Notes: generated by a model not told the origin, from the letters alone. Positions 1-8,516 are shown, numbered from the stretch's first letter. The stretch is DNA of 49,063 nucleotides from Clostridiales bacterium UBA7103 (GCA_002493305.1 DKYJ01000013.1:51652-100714), one strand, 5' to 3'. Made by a program: numbers and translations.

Positions 1-342
1 ATGAACGACGGCTCCATGTTCGCCAGTCTATCCGAATACCGCAAGCAGGGGCAGGAGTATTACGACCAGCACTCTGTCATGTACCTCAACACTCCCACGC
101 AGAATTACAAAATCGAGGTGTTTGCCGGTATTCTGACCGATGCGGAATCCGATGTTTACGCGGTGAGCTTCAGCTCTGAGGAGAGTTTTCTGGACTATGT
201 CCAGCGTATGAAGGGTCAATCCGTGTTTGAAAGCGCCGTCGAAGTCCAGCCGCAGGACAATATCGTCACTCTCTCCACCTGCGCATACGACTTTGAAAAC
301 GCCCGTTTCGTTGTTATGGGCAGACTTGTCCCTATTGATTAA
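1..342 (+). CDS. Class B sortase, C-terminal part (5' end outside window)
   Basis: Membrane-anchored cysteine transpeptidase that would join surface proteins to the cell wall. The visible 113 residues contain the catalytic Cys in TLSTC (about residue 94) and the Arg in ARFVV (about 102), both in the spacing typical of class B sortases. The opening residues MNDGSMF match the stretch that directly follows the catalytic His, so that His and the N-terminal membrane anchor must lie upstream of base 1. The ATG at position 1 is therefore an internal Met, not the true start. The next gene on the same strand encodes a large surface protein with a sortase-like tail, which suggests enzyme and substrate. 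Class assignment is from motif recognition only. Confidence 0.85.
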   Translation: MNDGSMFASLSEYRKQGQEYYDQHSVMYLNTPTQNYKIEVFAGILTDAESDVYAVSFSSEESFLDYVQRMKGQSVFESAVEVQPQDNIVTLSTCAYDFENARFVVMGRLVPID

Positions 343-399
343 GAGAATGCAAGCGTTGAATAAGTTGTCTGCGGCGGGCTGACAGTTATTAATAGATTG

Positions 400-419
400 C
401 TTAAGAATTATCTTAAGAA
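400..419 (+). repeat. CTTAAGAA direct repeat upstream of the surface-protein gene
   Basis: Two CTTAAGAA boxes start at 400 and 412, upstream of the -35 of the MBG surface-protein gene. Similar TCTTAA boxes occur before both solute-binding genes at 27-30 kb. A regulator site is an inference; the 12-base spacing differs from the 10-base spacing there. Confidence 0.35.
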
Positions 420-438
420 AAGTTCAGCATTTGAAGTA

Positions 439-512
439 TTGCATTTTTCGTCAAATTTGTTATAATGATGTTGCATTAAGTTTCAATATGGTTTCAATTT
501 CGCAACCATATT
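439..512 (+). promoter_or_regulatory. Sigma-A promoter and leader dyad for the MBG surface protein
   Basis: TTGCAT (439-444), 16 bases, TATAAT (461-466). Just downstream, in the predicted leader, AATATGGTT (485-493) and AACCATATT (504-512) form a perfect 9-bp inverted repeat. This could be an operator or an RNA hairpin. The RBS AGAGGTG precedes the ATG at 575. Confidence 0.6.
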
Positions 513-574
513 TGAGATAGATCGTAAAGTTCATGGCAAACAATTCAGCGACTTATTTTCAGAGGTGAAATAAT

Positions 575-3439
575 ATGAAGAAATTTAAGATATTTTTCAG
601 CCTGCTGTTCGCGCTGGTCTTTGTGTTCCAGCTGGGTGCAATAGCCTTTGCCGCACCCGATAACGCGGTTGAATTTAAGGACGGGGCCGGTTTTTCTTAC
701 CGGCTCACTGCCGAGCTTGATAAGGTCGGTGAGGGCGATCAGCCCGCCTCCGGAGAGACTGAATTCGTCCAGATAGATGAGAATAACGCCTCCGCTTTGG
801 GCGAGGGCTTTTCTCTGAGGCTCGGCAATGACGAGCTTGAGCCGGACGCACTTGTCAAGGATGTCCTGTCCAAAGATCTGGCCATTTCCGTCCCCGCCGG
901 GTATTATGTAAGCGCTCTGGCTCTCCGCGCCGCGGCAGACACTGACGCTGTCCCCGTGAATCTGCTTGACAGAAGCGAGGCAGATGCCAGCTCCGCCAAT
1001 ATCAAACTCAAAGCCGGTGCACTCACCGTTGCCGATGAGGCAGGCATGCTCTGGCTTGACAGCAGCGCCGTCACCGGAGATGCTGCCGCGGACGCCTTTG
1101 TGCTGGATATTACCCTGAGCAAGCTGGACGCAGAAGCTAAGGTCGAGGTAACGGTTGACAGCAGCAAGCTGGAGGCCAGCACCGCAGCCGCCGCAGACGC
1201 TCCGGCAATATTCACCGCTCCCGAAGCTCCCGCATTTGACGCGAATGTCAATAGCTTCTCCGGCTGGAAGCTGACCTACCCCAACGGCAGCTCTGTCATG
1301 CTCGCCGAGAATACTGAGTTCAGCCCCTACGCGAGCTGCACTCTGGAGGCAGTTTTTGCACCCGTAGTTCACACCGTTAATGTGATTGTCACAGCCGACA
1401 AGGAAGCATACTCCGTCGGCGAGACCCCTGTTATCTCCGCCTCCGTCAAGGAGGAGGGCTACGACGCTGAGGTGACCCATTCCGTCACTGACGCGGGCGG
1501 CGCCAGCGCAGATCTCGCTTCTCTCTCCGCCGGAACTTACACCGTTGTTACCACCGTGTCCGATGTGAAGCTCAACGGCGAATCTCTCCCCTCCGAAAAC
1601 CTCAATGTTATTGTGAACAATGTTGTTTTCACAGTCGAGGATACCGCTTCTCCCGCTCCCTCCGAGCCTGAGACGCCCGCTGAACCTGACACTCCCGGCA
1701 ACGGCAATACCGTCATTGGCGGCGGGGACACCCCGGCAGCGCCCGCAGAACCTACCCAACTCACCATCACTGTTAAAAAGCCCGTATACGACGAGCAGGC
1801 CAGAGAATTCAAGCCCGACGGTCTGGGCTATGAGGCAAGCGGCCTTGCAGAGGGCGACAAGATAAGCGCAGTCTCGTTCATCTTCGATGAGGAGAAGTCC
1901 ATATTCACGATCAACAATCTGGAGATCGTGGACGGCTCGGAGAACGAAGTCCCCTTTGTGGTAGATGGTTCCTCCACCTTCGCTGTTGACAACCTCAAGT
2001 ACAAAATCAGCATTGTCGGCGCCCCTGCCGAGGTTCCCGCACCCCAGAGCACCAATATCACCCTCACCGTCAATAACCTTGAGTTTACCTATGACGCCAA
2101 GGAGCATATCCCGGCCGACACGGATTACACCGTCACCGGACTTGATGCCACGCTCAAGCTGGTTCCCAAATTCAAGGCTGAGACAAATGTATGCAGCAAA
2201 AATGTGGAGCTTGAGTCCTGGGAGATCGTGAAGTCCTCTGACAGCAGCATCGTAGCAAACAGCAGCACTCCCAACGGCTATACCGTCAATGTGACCGGCA
2301 CACTCAAAATCGATCCCAAGGACGCTACCATCTCCATTAAGAATGATATCCAGTTCAAGTCCAACGGCAGCACCGCTTTCAAGCTTGCCGAGGGCAACAT
2401 CTCCGCAAACGGCCTTGTCAACGGACACAAGTACGCGCTCTCTTCTCACTTTGAGAAGGACGGCAAGAAGGTCGAGGCTCCCACTGAGGCCGGTGAATAC
2501 ACCATTGTGATCGACAAGTGCGAGATTTATGACCAGAGCCAGATATCTAACGGCAAGGTCACCGGTGATCCTCTCACCGCAAACTATAACCTGGTCAAGA
2601 ATAACGGCAAGGTCACCATCACCGTCAACGAGCACGCTATTCCCCTCACCATCACTGCCAAGAGCGGTACCTTCGAATATGACGGCAGCGCCAAAACAGT
2701 TGAGGGCTGGGAGAGCGTGGACGGCCTGAAGGACGGCGACAAGCTGGAGAGCGTCAAGTATAAGAGCAGCGCGACCCAGACTATCCCCGGCGAGAGCAGC
2801 GCTGAGATCGAGTCCGTTGTTATCAAAACTGCCAGCGGCGGTGCTGTTGCCGCTGATAAGTACACCATAAATCTCAACCCCGGCAAAATAACCGTCACTA
2901 AGCCCAAGCTCACCCTCACCGCTGTCTCTGACGAGAAGGTGTATGACGGCAAGGCTCTCAGCAACAACAATGTCAAGGCCAGCCGTGACCTGAGCAAGAC
3001 TAACTTTAAGCTGTCCGTGGGTCTCTCCGTCACCGATAAGGCCGGCAACAGTGTTCGCAACGGCCCTGTGAATGTAGGCACCTACACGAAGAAGATAAGC
3101 TCCGTGAAGATAACCCTCAACGGCAACGACGTCACTGAGTACTTTGATGTAACCTGCGTTGACGGCACTCTCACTGTCAAATCCGGCAGCGGCAGCAGCA
3201 GCAACGCCGGCGTCAAGACAGGCGATGAGTCCAATATCGGCCTGCTGATCGGTATTCTGGCCGCCTGCGCCGTGATCATCATAGTAATCGTGGTAATTCT
3301 GCTCAAGAAGCGCAAGCCCAGCGATACGGCAGAGGCTGAGATCGAGGAGCTTCCCACCGAACCTGCTGACGAAGCCAAGGATGAGGGCTTCCAGATAGAC
3401 CAGAGTGTCTTTGACCAGAAGGACGACGAAAACAAGTAA
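575..3439 (+). CDS. Large surface protein with MBG-type beta repeats and a sortase-like C-terminal signal
   Basis: A 954-residue exported protein. Residues 1-27 form a signal peptide ending in AFA-AP. An N-terminal region rich in Ala/Asp is followed by a Pro/Glu/Thr-rich linker (about 360-390). About five MBG-like beta modules then begin near residues 395, 494, 584, 689 and 779; several contain a YDGK/YDG-like turn and end in a G.L.V strand. Such modules typically act as stalk or adhesin spacers. The C-terminus has GVKTGD (879-884), a 24-residue hydrophobic helix (about 887-910) and KKRK, which resembles a sorting signal. However, a 40-residue acidic tail follows, far longer than usual for sortase substrates. 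The partial sortase upstream supports wall anchoring; a plain membrane anchor is the alternative. The ligand cannot be inferred. Confidence 0.8.
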   Translation: MKKFKIFFSLLFALVFVFQLGAIAFAAPDNAVEFKDGAGFSYRLTAELDKVGEGDQPASGETEFVQIDENNASALGEGFSLRLGNDELEPDALVKDVLSKDLAISVPAGYYVSALALRAAADTDAVPVNLLDRSEADASSANIKLKAGALTVADEAGMLWLDSSAVTGDAAADAFVLDITLSKLDAEAKVEVTVDSSKLEASTAAAADAPAIFTAPEAPAFDANVNSFSGWKLTYPNGSSVMLAENTEFSPYASCTLEAVFAPVVHTVNVIVTADKEAYSVGETPVISASVKEEGYDAEVTHSVTDAGGASADLASLSAGTYTVVTTVSDVKLNGESLPSENLNVIVNNVVFTVEDTASPAPSEPETPAEPDTPGNGNTVIGGGDTPAAPAEPTQLTITVKKPVYDEQAREFKPDGLGYEASGLAEGDKISAVSFIFDEEKSIFTINNLEIVDGSENEVPFVVDGSSTFAVDNLKYKISIVGAPAEVPAPQSTNITLTVNNLEFTYDAKEHIPADTDYTVTGLDATLKLVPKFKAETNVCSKNVELESWEIVKSSDSSIVANSSTPNGYTVNVTGTLKIDPKDATISIKNDIQFKSNGSTAFKLAEGNISANGLVNGHKYALSSHFEKDGKKVEAPTEAGEYTIVIDKCEIYDQSQISNGKVTGDPLTANYNLVKNNGKVTITVNEHAIPLTITAKSGTFEYDGSAKTVEGWESVDGLKDGDKLESVKYKSSATQTIPGESSAEIESVVIKTASGGAVAADKYTINLNPGKITVTKPKLTLTAVSDEKVYDGKALSNNNVKASRDLSKTNFKLSVGLSVTDKAGNSVRNGPVNVGTYTKKISSVKITLNGNDVTEYFDVTCVDGTLTVKSGSGSSSNAGVKTGDESNIGLLIGILAACAVIIIVIVVILLKKRKPSDTAEAEIEELPTEPADEAKDEGFQIDQSVFDQKDDENK

Positions 3440-3451
3440 ACACTAATTTTG

Positions 3452-3482
3452 AAAGGCCGCCCGGCATGGGCGGCCTTTTGTT
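3452..3482 (+). terminator. Intrinsic terminator after the surface-protein gene
   Basis: AAAGGCCGCC (3452-3461) pairs with GGCGGCCTTT (3469-3478), followed by TTG TTTG. Strong GC stem with a U-rich tail, 12 bases after the stop codon. Confidence 0.85.
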
Positions 3483-4071
3483 TGCCGGCAAAGAGCTGTA
3501 CATTGAGGCAATGCAGTTTTGCTCACGCCCAAAGCCGCCCCTTTGGCGCAGTGGGAGGTGTCTTACGGTTGTCCGCAAGACGGAGAGGTCGCGCTTTGCA
3601 AAGCTATTTTTAATCTGTGCAAGCTTCGAGCTTTACATCCTCTCAGGCGCTACGCGCCAGCTCCCCTTGGGTACAAGGAGAGCCTTTGGCTGCTGCAAGC
3701 TTTAAACGCTTGACGCACTAATTTCCTTCTCCAAAGCTCGGCTCCGCGCTATCTTGCTGCCCCCTCAGGGGGAAGTGGCGAGCCGTGCGAGCCAAAAGGG
3801 GGGGCTGCCCTGCATCTGAGTAAGATAGGAAAATAATGTTCTAACTTGCCGCACAGTAAGACAGCCCCCCATCAGTCACGGCTACGCCGCGACAGCTTCC
3901 CCTCATGGGAAGCCAAGAATAGATTGCGCAAATCGGCGGCGATAGCGCTCCGAAACGCGCCTGAGGGCGCAGCCTCGTCAGAGGGAGCCTTTGAATGGGG
4001 CAAACATCGTTTGGTGTAGGGCTTGTTTTATGCTCCCCTACGCCCAATATCCACATGGGAAAAAATGCGCC
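3483..4071. repeat. Gene-free block with three copies of a dispersed palindromic repeat
   Basis: No credible gene lies here. Three related copies are visible: A forward about 3638-3690, B reversed about 3757-3808, C forward about 3861-3914. Each has a short hairpin of the GGCTACGCC or GGCGCTACGCGCC kind, then CAGCT(T)CCCC...GGGGAAG/AAGGAGAGCC, and ends near GCCTTTGG or GCCAA. Copies B and C face each other, creating a long inverted repeat (GGGGGGGCTG near 3800 against CAGCCCCCC near 3863). This resembles intergenic repeat families common in gut Clostridia, probably non-autonomous. Short open frames inside it have no coding character. Confidence 0.6.
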
Positions 4072-4122
4072 TTGACTTTATCTTATTAAGACATTATAAT
4101 CATCATATAATCCTAATAAGAT
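4072..4122 (+). promoter_or_regulatory. Strong sigma-A promoter overlapped by nested inverted repeats
   Basis: TTGACT (4072-4077), 17 bases, TATAAT (4095-4100). An outer dyad ATCTTATTA (4080-4088) / TAATAAGAT (4114-4122) and an inner ATTATA/TATAAT dyad cover the spacer, the -10 box and the start region, as expected for a repressor operator. It does not resemble the Bacillus-type LexA box (GAAC...GTTC). Confidence 0.7.
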
Positions 4123-4139
4123 AATGTGAGGTGGATGTC

Positions 4140-5402
4140 TTGGCAAAGGAGAGGCGCTATATGTGCATAGACCTGAAGAGCTTTTACGCCTCTGTGGAGT
4201 GCGTGGAGCGGGGTCTGGATCCTATGACGGCGAAGCTCGTGGTGGCTGACCCGGAGCGCACAGTCGGTACGATCTGCCTTGCGGTAACTCCGGCGATGAA
4301 GGCGCTGGGTGTTCGCAATCGCTGCCGCGTGTTCGAGATCCCGCCGAATATTGACTACATCATGGCAACGCCCCGCATGGCGCTGTATATTGAATACTCC
4401 GCGCGGGTCTATTCGGTGTATCTGAAGTATGTGGCGCCGGAGGATATACACCCCTACTCCATAGACGAGGTGTTCATGGATATAACGGACTATCTCTCCT
4501 ATCGCGGGCAGACAGCGGAGGAGTTTGCCCTGATGATAAAGGACGACGTTTTTAAGACCGTAGGCATAACCGCCGCTTGTGGTGTGGGCACGAATCTGTA
4601 TCTTGCCAAGATAGCCATGGACATTCTGGCAAAGCGCAGCCCAAACGGTCTTGCCAGCATCGACGAAGCCGACTATCGGCGGCTTCTCTGGGGACATAAG
4701 CCACTGACGGACTTCTGGCGCATCGGCGAAGGCACGGCGCGGCGGCTGGCGCGCATGGGCGCGCTCACCATGGGCGAGGTGGCTGGACTGGACGAGGAAT
4801 CCATGTACCGCGCCTTCGGCATTGACGCTGAGCTGCTCATCGACCATGCATGGGGTCGTGAGAGCACCACCATAGCCGATATCAAGGCCTACAAGCCCAA
4901 GACCCGCTGCCTGTCCTCAGGTCAGGTTCTGTCCAGAGGATACAGCTTTGAGGAGGGGCGCACCATCGTGCGTGAGATGGCGGAGGCCGCGGCGCTGGAT
5001 ATGTTCGGCGCGGGGCTCAGCTGTCGCGGCATCGCCCTGCATCTGAGCTATGGTTATGACTCCTCCACACCGTCCTCAAAGGGCAGCCTGTCTTTCTCCT
5101 CCCCCAGCGCCTCCATGCGCTATGTTGCCGACAGCGCGGAGCTTATATATGCCCGCATAGCCGATAGGCGGCAGGACATACACCGGGTTAACATAACTCT
5201 TGACAAGCTGACGGACTGCCCCTGTGGGCAATACGATCTGTTCAATGATGAAAAAGCTCTTGAAAAAGAGCGGCAGCTGCAATCGGCAATGCTGTCAATA
5301 AGAGAAAAATACGGCGGGCGGGGCATTTTCAAGTGCCTTGACCTCAAGGAGGAGGCCACCGCCCTTGACCGCTTCCGCCAGATAGGAGGACACCGGGCAT
5401 GA
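4140..5402 (+). CDS. Y-family (UmuC/UvrX-like) translesion DNA polymerase
   Basis: Low-fidelity DNA polymerase that copies past damaged bases. The N-terminus has IDLKSFYASVEC, with the first catalytic Asp and the steric residues of the active site. YSIDEVFMD supplies the other metal-binding acidic residues. Helix-hairpin-helix and little-finger regions follow, and the length (about 420 residues) is normal. The start is uncertain: GTG 4131 lacks an RBS, TTG 4140 has AGGTGG five bases upstream, and ATG 4161 has AAAGGAG upstream. TTG 4140 gives the family-typical N-terminus (AKERRYMCIDLKS). The stop overlaps the YolD-like gene by four bases, the usual Firmicutes pairing for UmuC-like rather than DinB proteins. 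A damage-inducible role is an inference. Confidence 0.9.
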   Translation: MAKERRYMCIDLKSFYASVECVERGLDPMTAKLVVADPERTVGTICLAVTPAMKALGVRNRCRVFEIPPNIDYIMATPRMALYIEYSARVYSVYLKYVAPEDIHPYSIDEVFMDITDYLSYRGQTAEEFALMIKDDVFKTVGITAACGVGTNLYLAKIAMDILAKRSPNGLASIDEADYRRLLWGHKPLTDFWRIGEGTARRLARMGALTMGEVAGLDEESMYRAFGIDAELLIDHAWGRESTTIADIKAYKPKTRCLSSGQVLSRGYSFEEGRTIVREMAEAAALDMFGAGLSCRGIALHLSYGYDSSTPSSKGSLSFSSPSASMRYVADSAELIYARIADRRQDIHRVNITLDKLTDCPCGQYDLFNDEKALEKERQLQSAMLSIREKYGGRGIFKCLDLKEEATALDRFRQIGGHRA

Positions 5403-5722
5403 GGAAGGCCATGGAGCGCTCGGAGAGGGCAAAGCAGTTCATGCCATTTGCCGCGCTGGAGGGGCTGGAAAGCTCCCTGTATAAGCGCACACAGCACCCG
5501 CAGGAGCGGATAATTCTGGCCGAGGACGCACAGACGGAGCTTGATATGCGTCTGCGCAGCCTCGCCATCGGCGAGCGCGTGCTTGCGACGCACTATATGG
5601 GCATGGGTTATGTGGAAACCGAGGGCATTCTGCGCCGCATCGACCCCATAGACCGCAGCATAACGGTGGACGAGCTTGTTATAAAGCTCTCGGCGCTGCT
5701 GGATATACGCGGAGAGCTTTAA
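5399..5722 (+). CDS. YolD-like protein, partner of the Y-family polymerase
   Basis: A 107-residue protein with the YolD-like signature: an N-terminal RAKQFMPFAALEGLE segment, a central charged helix and a beta-rich C-terminus that includes a DPIDRSITVDE segment. In Firmicutes these small proteins are encoded beside UmuC-type polymerases and have been proposed to act as a UmuD-like accessory subunit. Here the start overlaps the polymerase stop by four bases (ATGA) with AGGAGG upstream, indicating translational coupling. The fold assignment is by sequence resemblance; the biochemical role in this organism is inferred. Confidence 0.85.
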   Translation: MRKAMERSERAKQFMPFAALEGLESSLYKRTQHPQERIILAEDAQTELDMRLRSLAIGERVLATHYMGMGYVETEGILRRIDPIDRSITVDELVIKLSALLDIRGEL

Positions 5723-5728
5723 AGCGCG

Positions 5729-5770
5729 AGACAAGACCCACCCCGGCGGGTGGGTCTTGTCTAATCTTGT
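5729..5770 (+). terminator. Bidirectional terminator between convergent genes
   Basis: AGACAAGACCCA (5729-5740) pairs with TGGGTCTTGTCT (5751-5762) around a CC/GG-rich core; AATCTTGTTTTT follows. The last base of the stem is shared with the end of the opposing XRE gene. Confidence 0.8.
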
Positions 5771-6291
5771 TTTTGTCGGGAGCGGATTTTGGGCAGCAGC
5801 GCGATCAAAATTCCCACGAAGAACAGCACTATGCACAGAATAAACAGCCACTCAAGGTTATTTATCTCCAAATAGGCTGGAACGCCGGATTTCACCATTC
5901 CATCCCCGGCGCCTTTGGGCATGGCGTACGAAACGGTGTATGTCCCGAGTGAGCCTTCTACCGCCATTATAAAAAGTCCGGCGGCGCTTAGCAGGGATAA
6001 TATGGCGCCAATAATAACACAGAGCCTCCCGGTATAAATTTGTGAGATACTGTCGCTCTTTTCCTTGACGGCGGGTATGTCATTGTCGCTTTCATACTCG
6101 TCATATAAAAGATATTCCGTTGACACGCCAAAGAGCTTGCTGATTTGCAGGACATTTTCCGTGTCCGGCATGGCGGTATTCTGTTCCCACTTTGACAGGG
6201 CCTGCCTCGAAACGCTTATCCTACCGGCAAGCTCCTCCTGCGTCCAGCCGCGGGCCTTCCTCATGCCTTGCAGCTTCTCTCCAAATGTCAT
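5761..6291 (-). CDS. XRE-family regulator with C-terminal membrane helices
   Basis: A 176-residue protein. Residues 1-65 form a helix-turn-helix of the XRE/Cro type (RKARGWTQEELAGRISVSRQALSKWEQ), followed by an acidic linker. Two hydrophobic segments come next (about 90-111 and 149-167), separated by an external loop of about 35 residues. Such membrane-tethered XRE proteins are common in Clostridia and are thought to sense envelope or peptide signals, but their ligands are mostly unknown. The start is supported by AAAAGGAGGTG upstream. Four ATGTAAA boxes lie in its upstream region (6369-6447) and may be its own operator. No partner gene is adjacent on the same strand; the efflux ATPase ends 164 bases upstream. 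Confidence 0.8.
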   Translation of the reverse strand: MTFGEKLQGMRKARGWTQEELAGRISVSRQALSKWEQNTAMPDTENVLQISKLFGVSTEYLLYDEYESDNDIPAVKEKSDSISQIYTGRLCVIIGAILSLLSAAGLFIMAVEGSLGTYTVSYAMPKGAGDGMVKSGVPAYLEINNLEWLFILCIVLFFVGILIALLPKIRSRQKQD

Positions 6292-6368
6292 GAAAGCACC
6301 TCCTTTTCATGCGTTCGGTTGATGCGTTCAGTATAACATTGAGCCGCCGATTTATCCACCAGTTTCTC

Positions 6369-6447
6369 TTTACATACGCGCAACTTGAGTTTACATGGCG
6401 TATATCCGGCTTTACGCAGGATTTAATTTACATAAAACACTTTACAT
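6369..6447 (-). promoter_or_regulatory. Four ATGTAAA boxes upstream of the XRE regulator
   Basis: TTTACAT on the plus strand (ATGTAAA in the sense of the XRE gene) occurs at 6369-6375, 6390-6396, 6427-6433 and 6441-6447, in a 164-base gap. Spacing is uneven (21, 37, 14). Operator use is an inference. Confidence 0.4.
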
Positions 6448-6455
6448 AATTTAGT

Positions 6456-8300
6456 TTACTCTATTTTTATCATGACGCGCATGGAGTTGAGCACAGCCAG
6501 CACCATAACGCCCACATCGCCGAACATCGCGATCCACATATCCGCAATGCCGAGGGCGCCCAGCAGCAGGATAACGGCCTTAACACCGAGGGCAAAGGCG
6601 ATGTTCTCGCGCACTATACGCATGGTACGGCGGGCGATGCGCATGGCAAGGGGCAGCTTTGAGAGCTTATCGTCCATGAGCACGATGTCGGCGGACTCAA
6701 TGGCGGCGTCGCTCCCCAGCGCGCCCATGGCTATGCCCACGTCGGCGCGGGTCAGCACGGGGGCGTCGTTTATCCCGTCGCCCACAAAGGCCAGCTTCCC
6801 GGCTCCAAGCAGGCTCTCCACCTGCTCCACCTTCTGCCCCGGCAAAAGTCCGGCGCAGACCTTGTCAATGCCAAGCTTATCGCCTACGGCGCGGGCTATC
6901 TCCTCCCTGTCGCCGGTAAGCATGACGGTTGTCTCAACGCCAAGGCTTCGAAGCTCTCTTATGGCCTCGGCCGCCTCAGGCTTCACAGCGTCGTTTATGA
7001 GGATGTGCCCCATATAGTCGCTCCCCTGCGAGACATGAACGACCGTGCCGCTGAAGTGACATTCGTGCCAGTTCGCGCCCACGCTGTCCATGAGCCTGCC
7101 GTTGCCCACATAGTAGAGCTTTCCGTCAATCTGAGCGCTCAGACCCATGCCTGCAAGCTCCGTGACATCTCCGAGGCGGGCTTTGTCAATATCCCCGCCG
7201 TGAGCGCGGGTAATGGACTCTGCCACCGGGTGGTTTGAATAGCTCTCGGCAGCGGCGGCTATATCAAGCAGAGTCTCCCCGTCCACCCGCTCAGGGTGCA
7301 CCGCTTCCACCTGGAAGCGCCCCTGAGTGAGCGTGCCGGTTTTGTCCATGACAATGGTTTTGACGTTTGCCAGAACCTCCATGTAGCTTGCGCCCTTGAT
7401 GAGTATGCCCTGCTTGGACGCGCCGCCTATGCCGCCGAAAAAGGACATCGGCACGGACACCACCAGCGCGCAGGGGCAGGATACCATCAGAAAGATGAGC
7501 GCCCGCTCAAGCCACACTGACCATGGCTGCGCAAAAAGCAGCGGCGGCAGCAGCGCCAGCAGCACCGCGCCCGCCACGACGCAGGGGGTATAAACTCGCG
7601 CAAAGCGGGTTATGAAATTCTCCACCCGCGCCTTTTTCTCGGAGGAGTTTTCCACCAGCTCCAAAATGCGGGCAACCGTGCTGTCGCGGTATAGGCTGTC
7701 TGCCTGCATGGTGATAAGCCCGGAGAGGTTTATCGAGCCGCTGATGACCCTGTCGCCCTCGGCGCAATCCACCGGCAGGCTCTCCCCCGTCAGCGCGGCG
7801 GTATCAAGGCTGGAGTGTCCCTCGATAACAACGCCGTCCAGAGGTACTTTCTCACCGGGGCGGACGATAAGGCGCTCCCCTATCTCCACTTCCTCCGGGG
7901 AAAGGCTGAGCTCCTCCCCGTTTCTTATGACGGTTGCGCTCTCCGGGCGAATGTCCATAAGCGCGGCGATGGACCTTCTGCTCCTGCCCACTGCGATAGA
8001 CTGGAAAAGCTCTCCCACCTGATAGAAGATCATGACCCCCGCCGCCTCCGGGTACTCGGCTATGCCGATAGCTCCCAGCGTGGCGATACTCATCAGAAAC
8101 TCCTCGTCAAATAACTGCCCGTGAGCTATCTTACGCACAGCAGACCAAAGCACATCATAGCCCGCGATGAGATAGGGCACCATGAAGGCGACGCCGCGCC
8201 ACAGCCCTTCCAGCGGCAGAAACGCCGCCGCAAGCGTAAGTACAGCTGCGGCGAATATACGCCGCAGCATCTTTTTCTGCTTTTTTGTCAATTCTTTCAT
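6456..8300 (-). CDS. cadA: Zn2+/Cd2+-exporting P1B-type ATPase lacking its own HMA domain
   Basis: A 614-residue heavy-metal pump in the cytoplasmic membrane. Visible elements: TGES of the actuator domain (171-174), the transmembrane metal site CPC (275-277), the phosphorylated Asp in DKTGT (319), an HP motif (SNHPVAES), GDGIND in the P domain, and a DVGVMVLAVLNSMR C-terminal helix with the Asp typical of the Zn/Cd/Pb subgroup. The usual N-terminal HMA domain is missing and encoded separately by the gene immediately upstream, which overlaps the start by four bases. Third gene of an ArsR-controlled operon. The symbol is a family-level name; the exact metal was not determined. Confidence 0.9.
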   Translation of the reverse strand: MKELTKKQKKMLRRIFAAAVLTLAAAFLPLEGLWRGVAFMVPYLIAGYDVLWSAVRKIAHGQLFDEEFLMSIATLGAIGIAEYPEAAGVMIFYQVGELFQSIAVGRSRRSIAALMDIRPESATVIRNGEELSLSPEEVEIGERLIVRPGEKVPLDGVVIEGHSSLDTAALTGESLPVDCAEGDRVISGSINLSGLITMQADSLYRDSTVARILELVENSSEKKARVENFITRFARVYTPCVVAGAVLLALLPPLLFAQPWSVWLERALIFLMVSCPCALVVSVPMSFFGGIGGASKQGILIKGASYMEVLANVKTIVMDKTGTLTQGRFQVEAVHPERVDGETLLDIAAAAESYSNHPVAESITRAHGGDIDKARLGDVTELAGMGLSAQIDGKLYYVGNGRLMDSVGANWHECHFSGTVVHVSQGSDYMGHILINDAVKPEAAEAIRELRSLGVETTVMLTGDREEIARAVGDKLGIDKVCAGLLPGQKVEQVESLLGAGKLAFVGDGINDAPVLTRADVGIAMGALGSDAAIESADIVLMDDKLSKLPLAMRIARRTMRIVRENIAFALGVKAVILLLGALGIADMWIAMFGDVGVMVLAVLNSMRVMIKIE

Positions 8301-8515
8301 ATCACTATCGTGCAGTCCGGCTCGATTTTCTTTGCCACCTTGACGGCTTTTTTCAAAACCTCGTCGAAATCAGCGTCCGCCGCCTCAAGGGTCAGCTTTT
8401 GCGCAAGGAAATTGACGGACACAGCCTGAACTCCCGCTATTGCGCGGATACCGTCCTCGATCTTCTGCGCGCAGTGGGCGCAGTCCAGATCTTCAAGTCT
8501 GAATGTCTTTTTCAT
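8297..8515 (-). CDS. Stand-alone HMA metal-binding protein
   Basis: A 72-residue heavy-metal-associated domain with a beta-alpha-beta-beta-alpha-beta pattern and the metal-binding pair in DCAHCA (residues 12 and 15). It probably delivers Zn2+ or Cd2+ to the ATPase encoded next, or replaces that pump's missing N-terminal domain. Its stop overlaps the ATPase start by four bases and its own start follows the ArsR stop by one base, so all three genes should be translated from one message. The Asp before the first Cys favours Zn/Cd/Pb over copper in this family. The split arrangement could be ancestral or arise from fission. Confidence 0.85.
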   Translation of the reverse strand: MKKTFRLEDLDCAHCAQKIEDGIRAIAGVQAVSVNFLAQKLTLEAADADFDEVLKKAVKVAKKIEPDCTIVI

Positions 8516-8516
8516 T

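Noticed and set aside
545..2635. 696-codon open frame antisense to the MBG surface-protein gene
   Set aside because: Mirrors the repeat-rich coding strand in a complementary frame, has no RBS or family motif, and overlaps a clear exported protein with promoter and terminator.
3466..3713. Short overlapping open frames after the surface-protein terminator
   Set aside because: They lie within the terminator and dispersed repeats and have no ribosome sites.
4072..4140. LexA-type SOS box before the Y-family polymerase
   Set aside because: No GAAC/GTTC or CGAAC dyad is present; the visible dyad is AT-rich and of another type.
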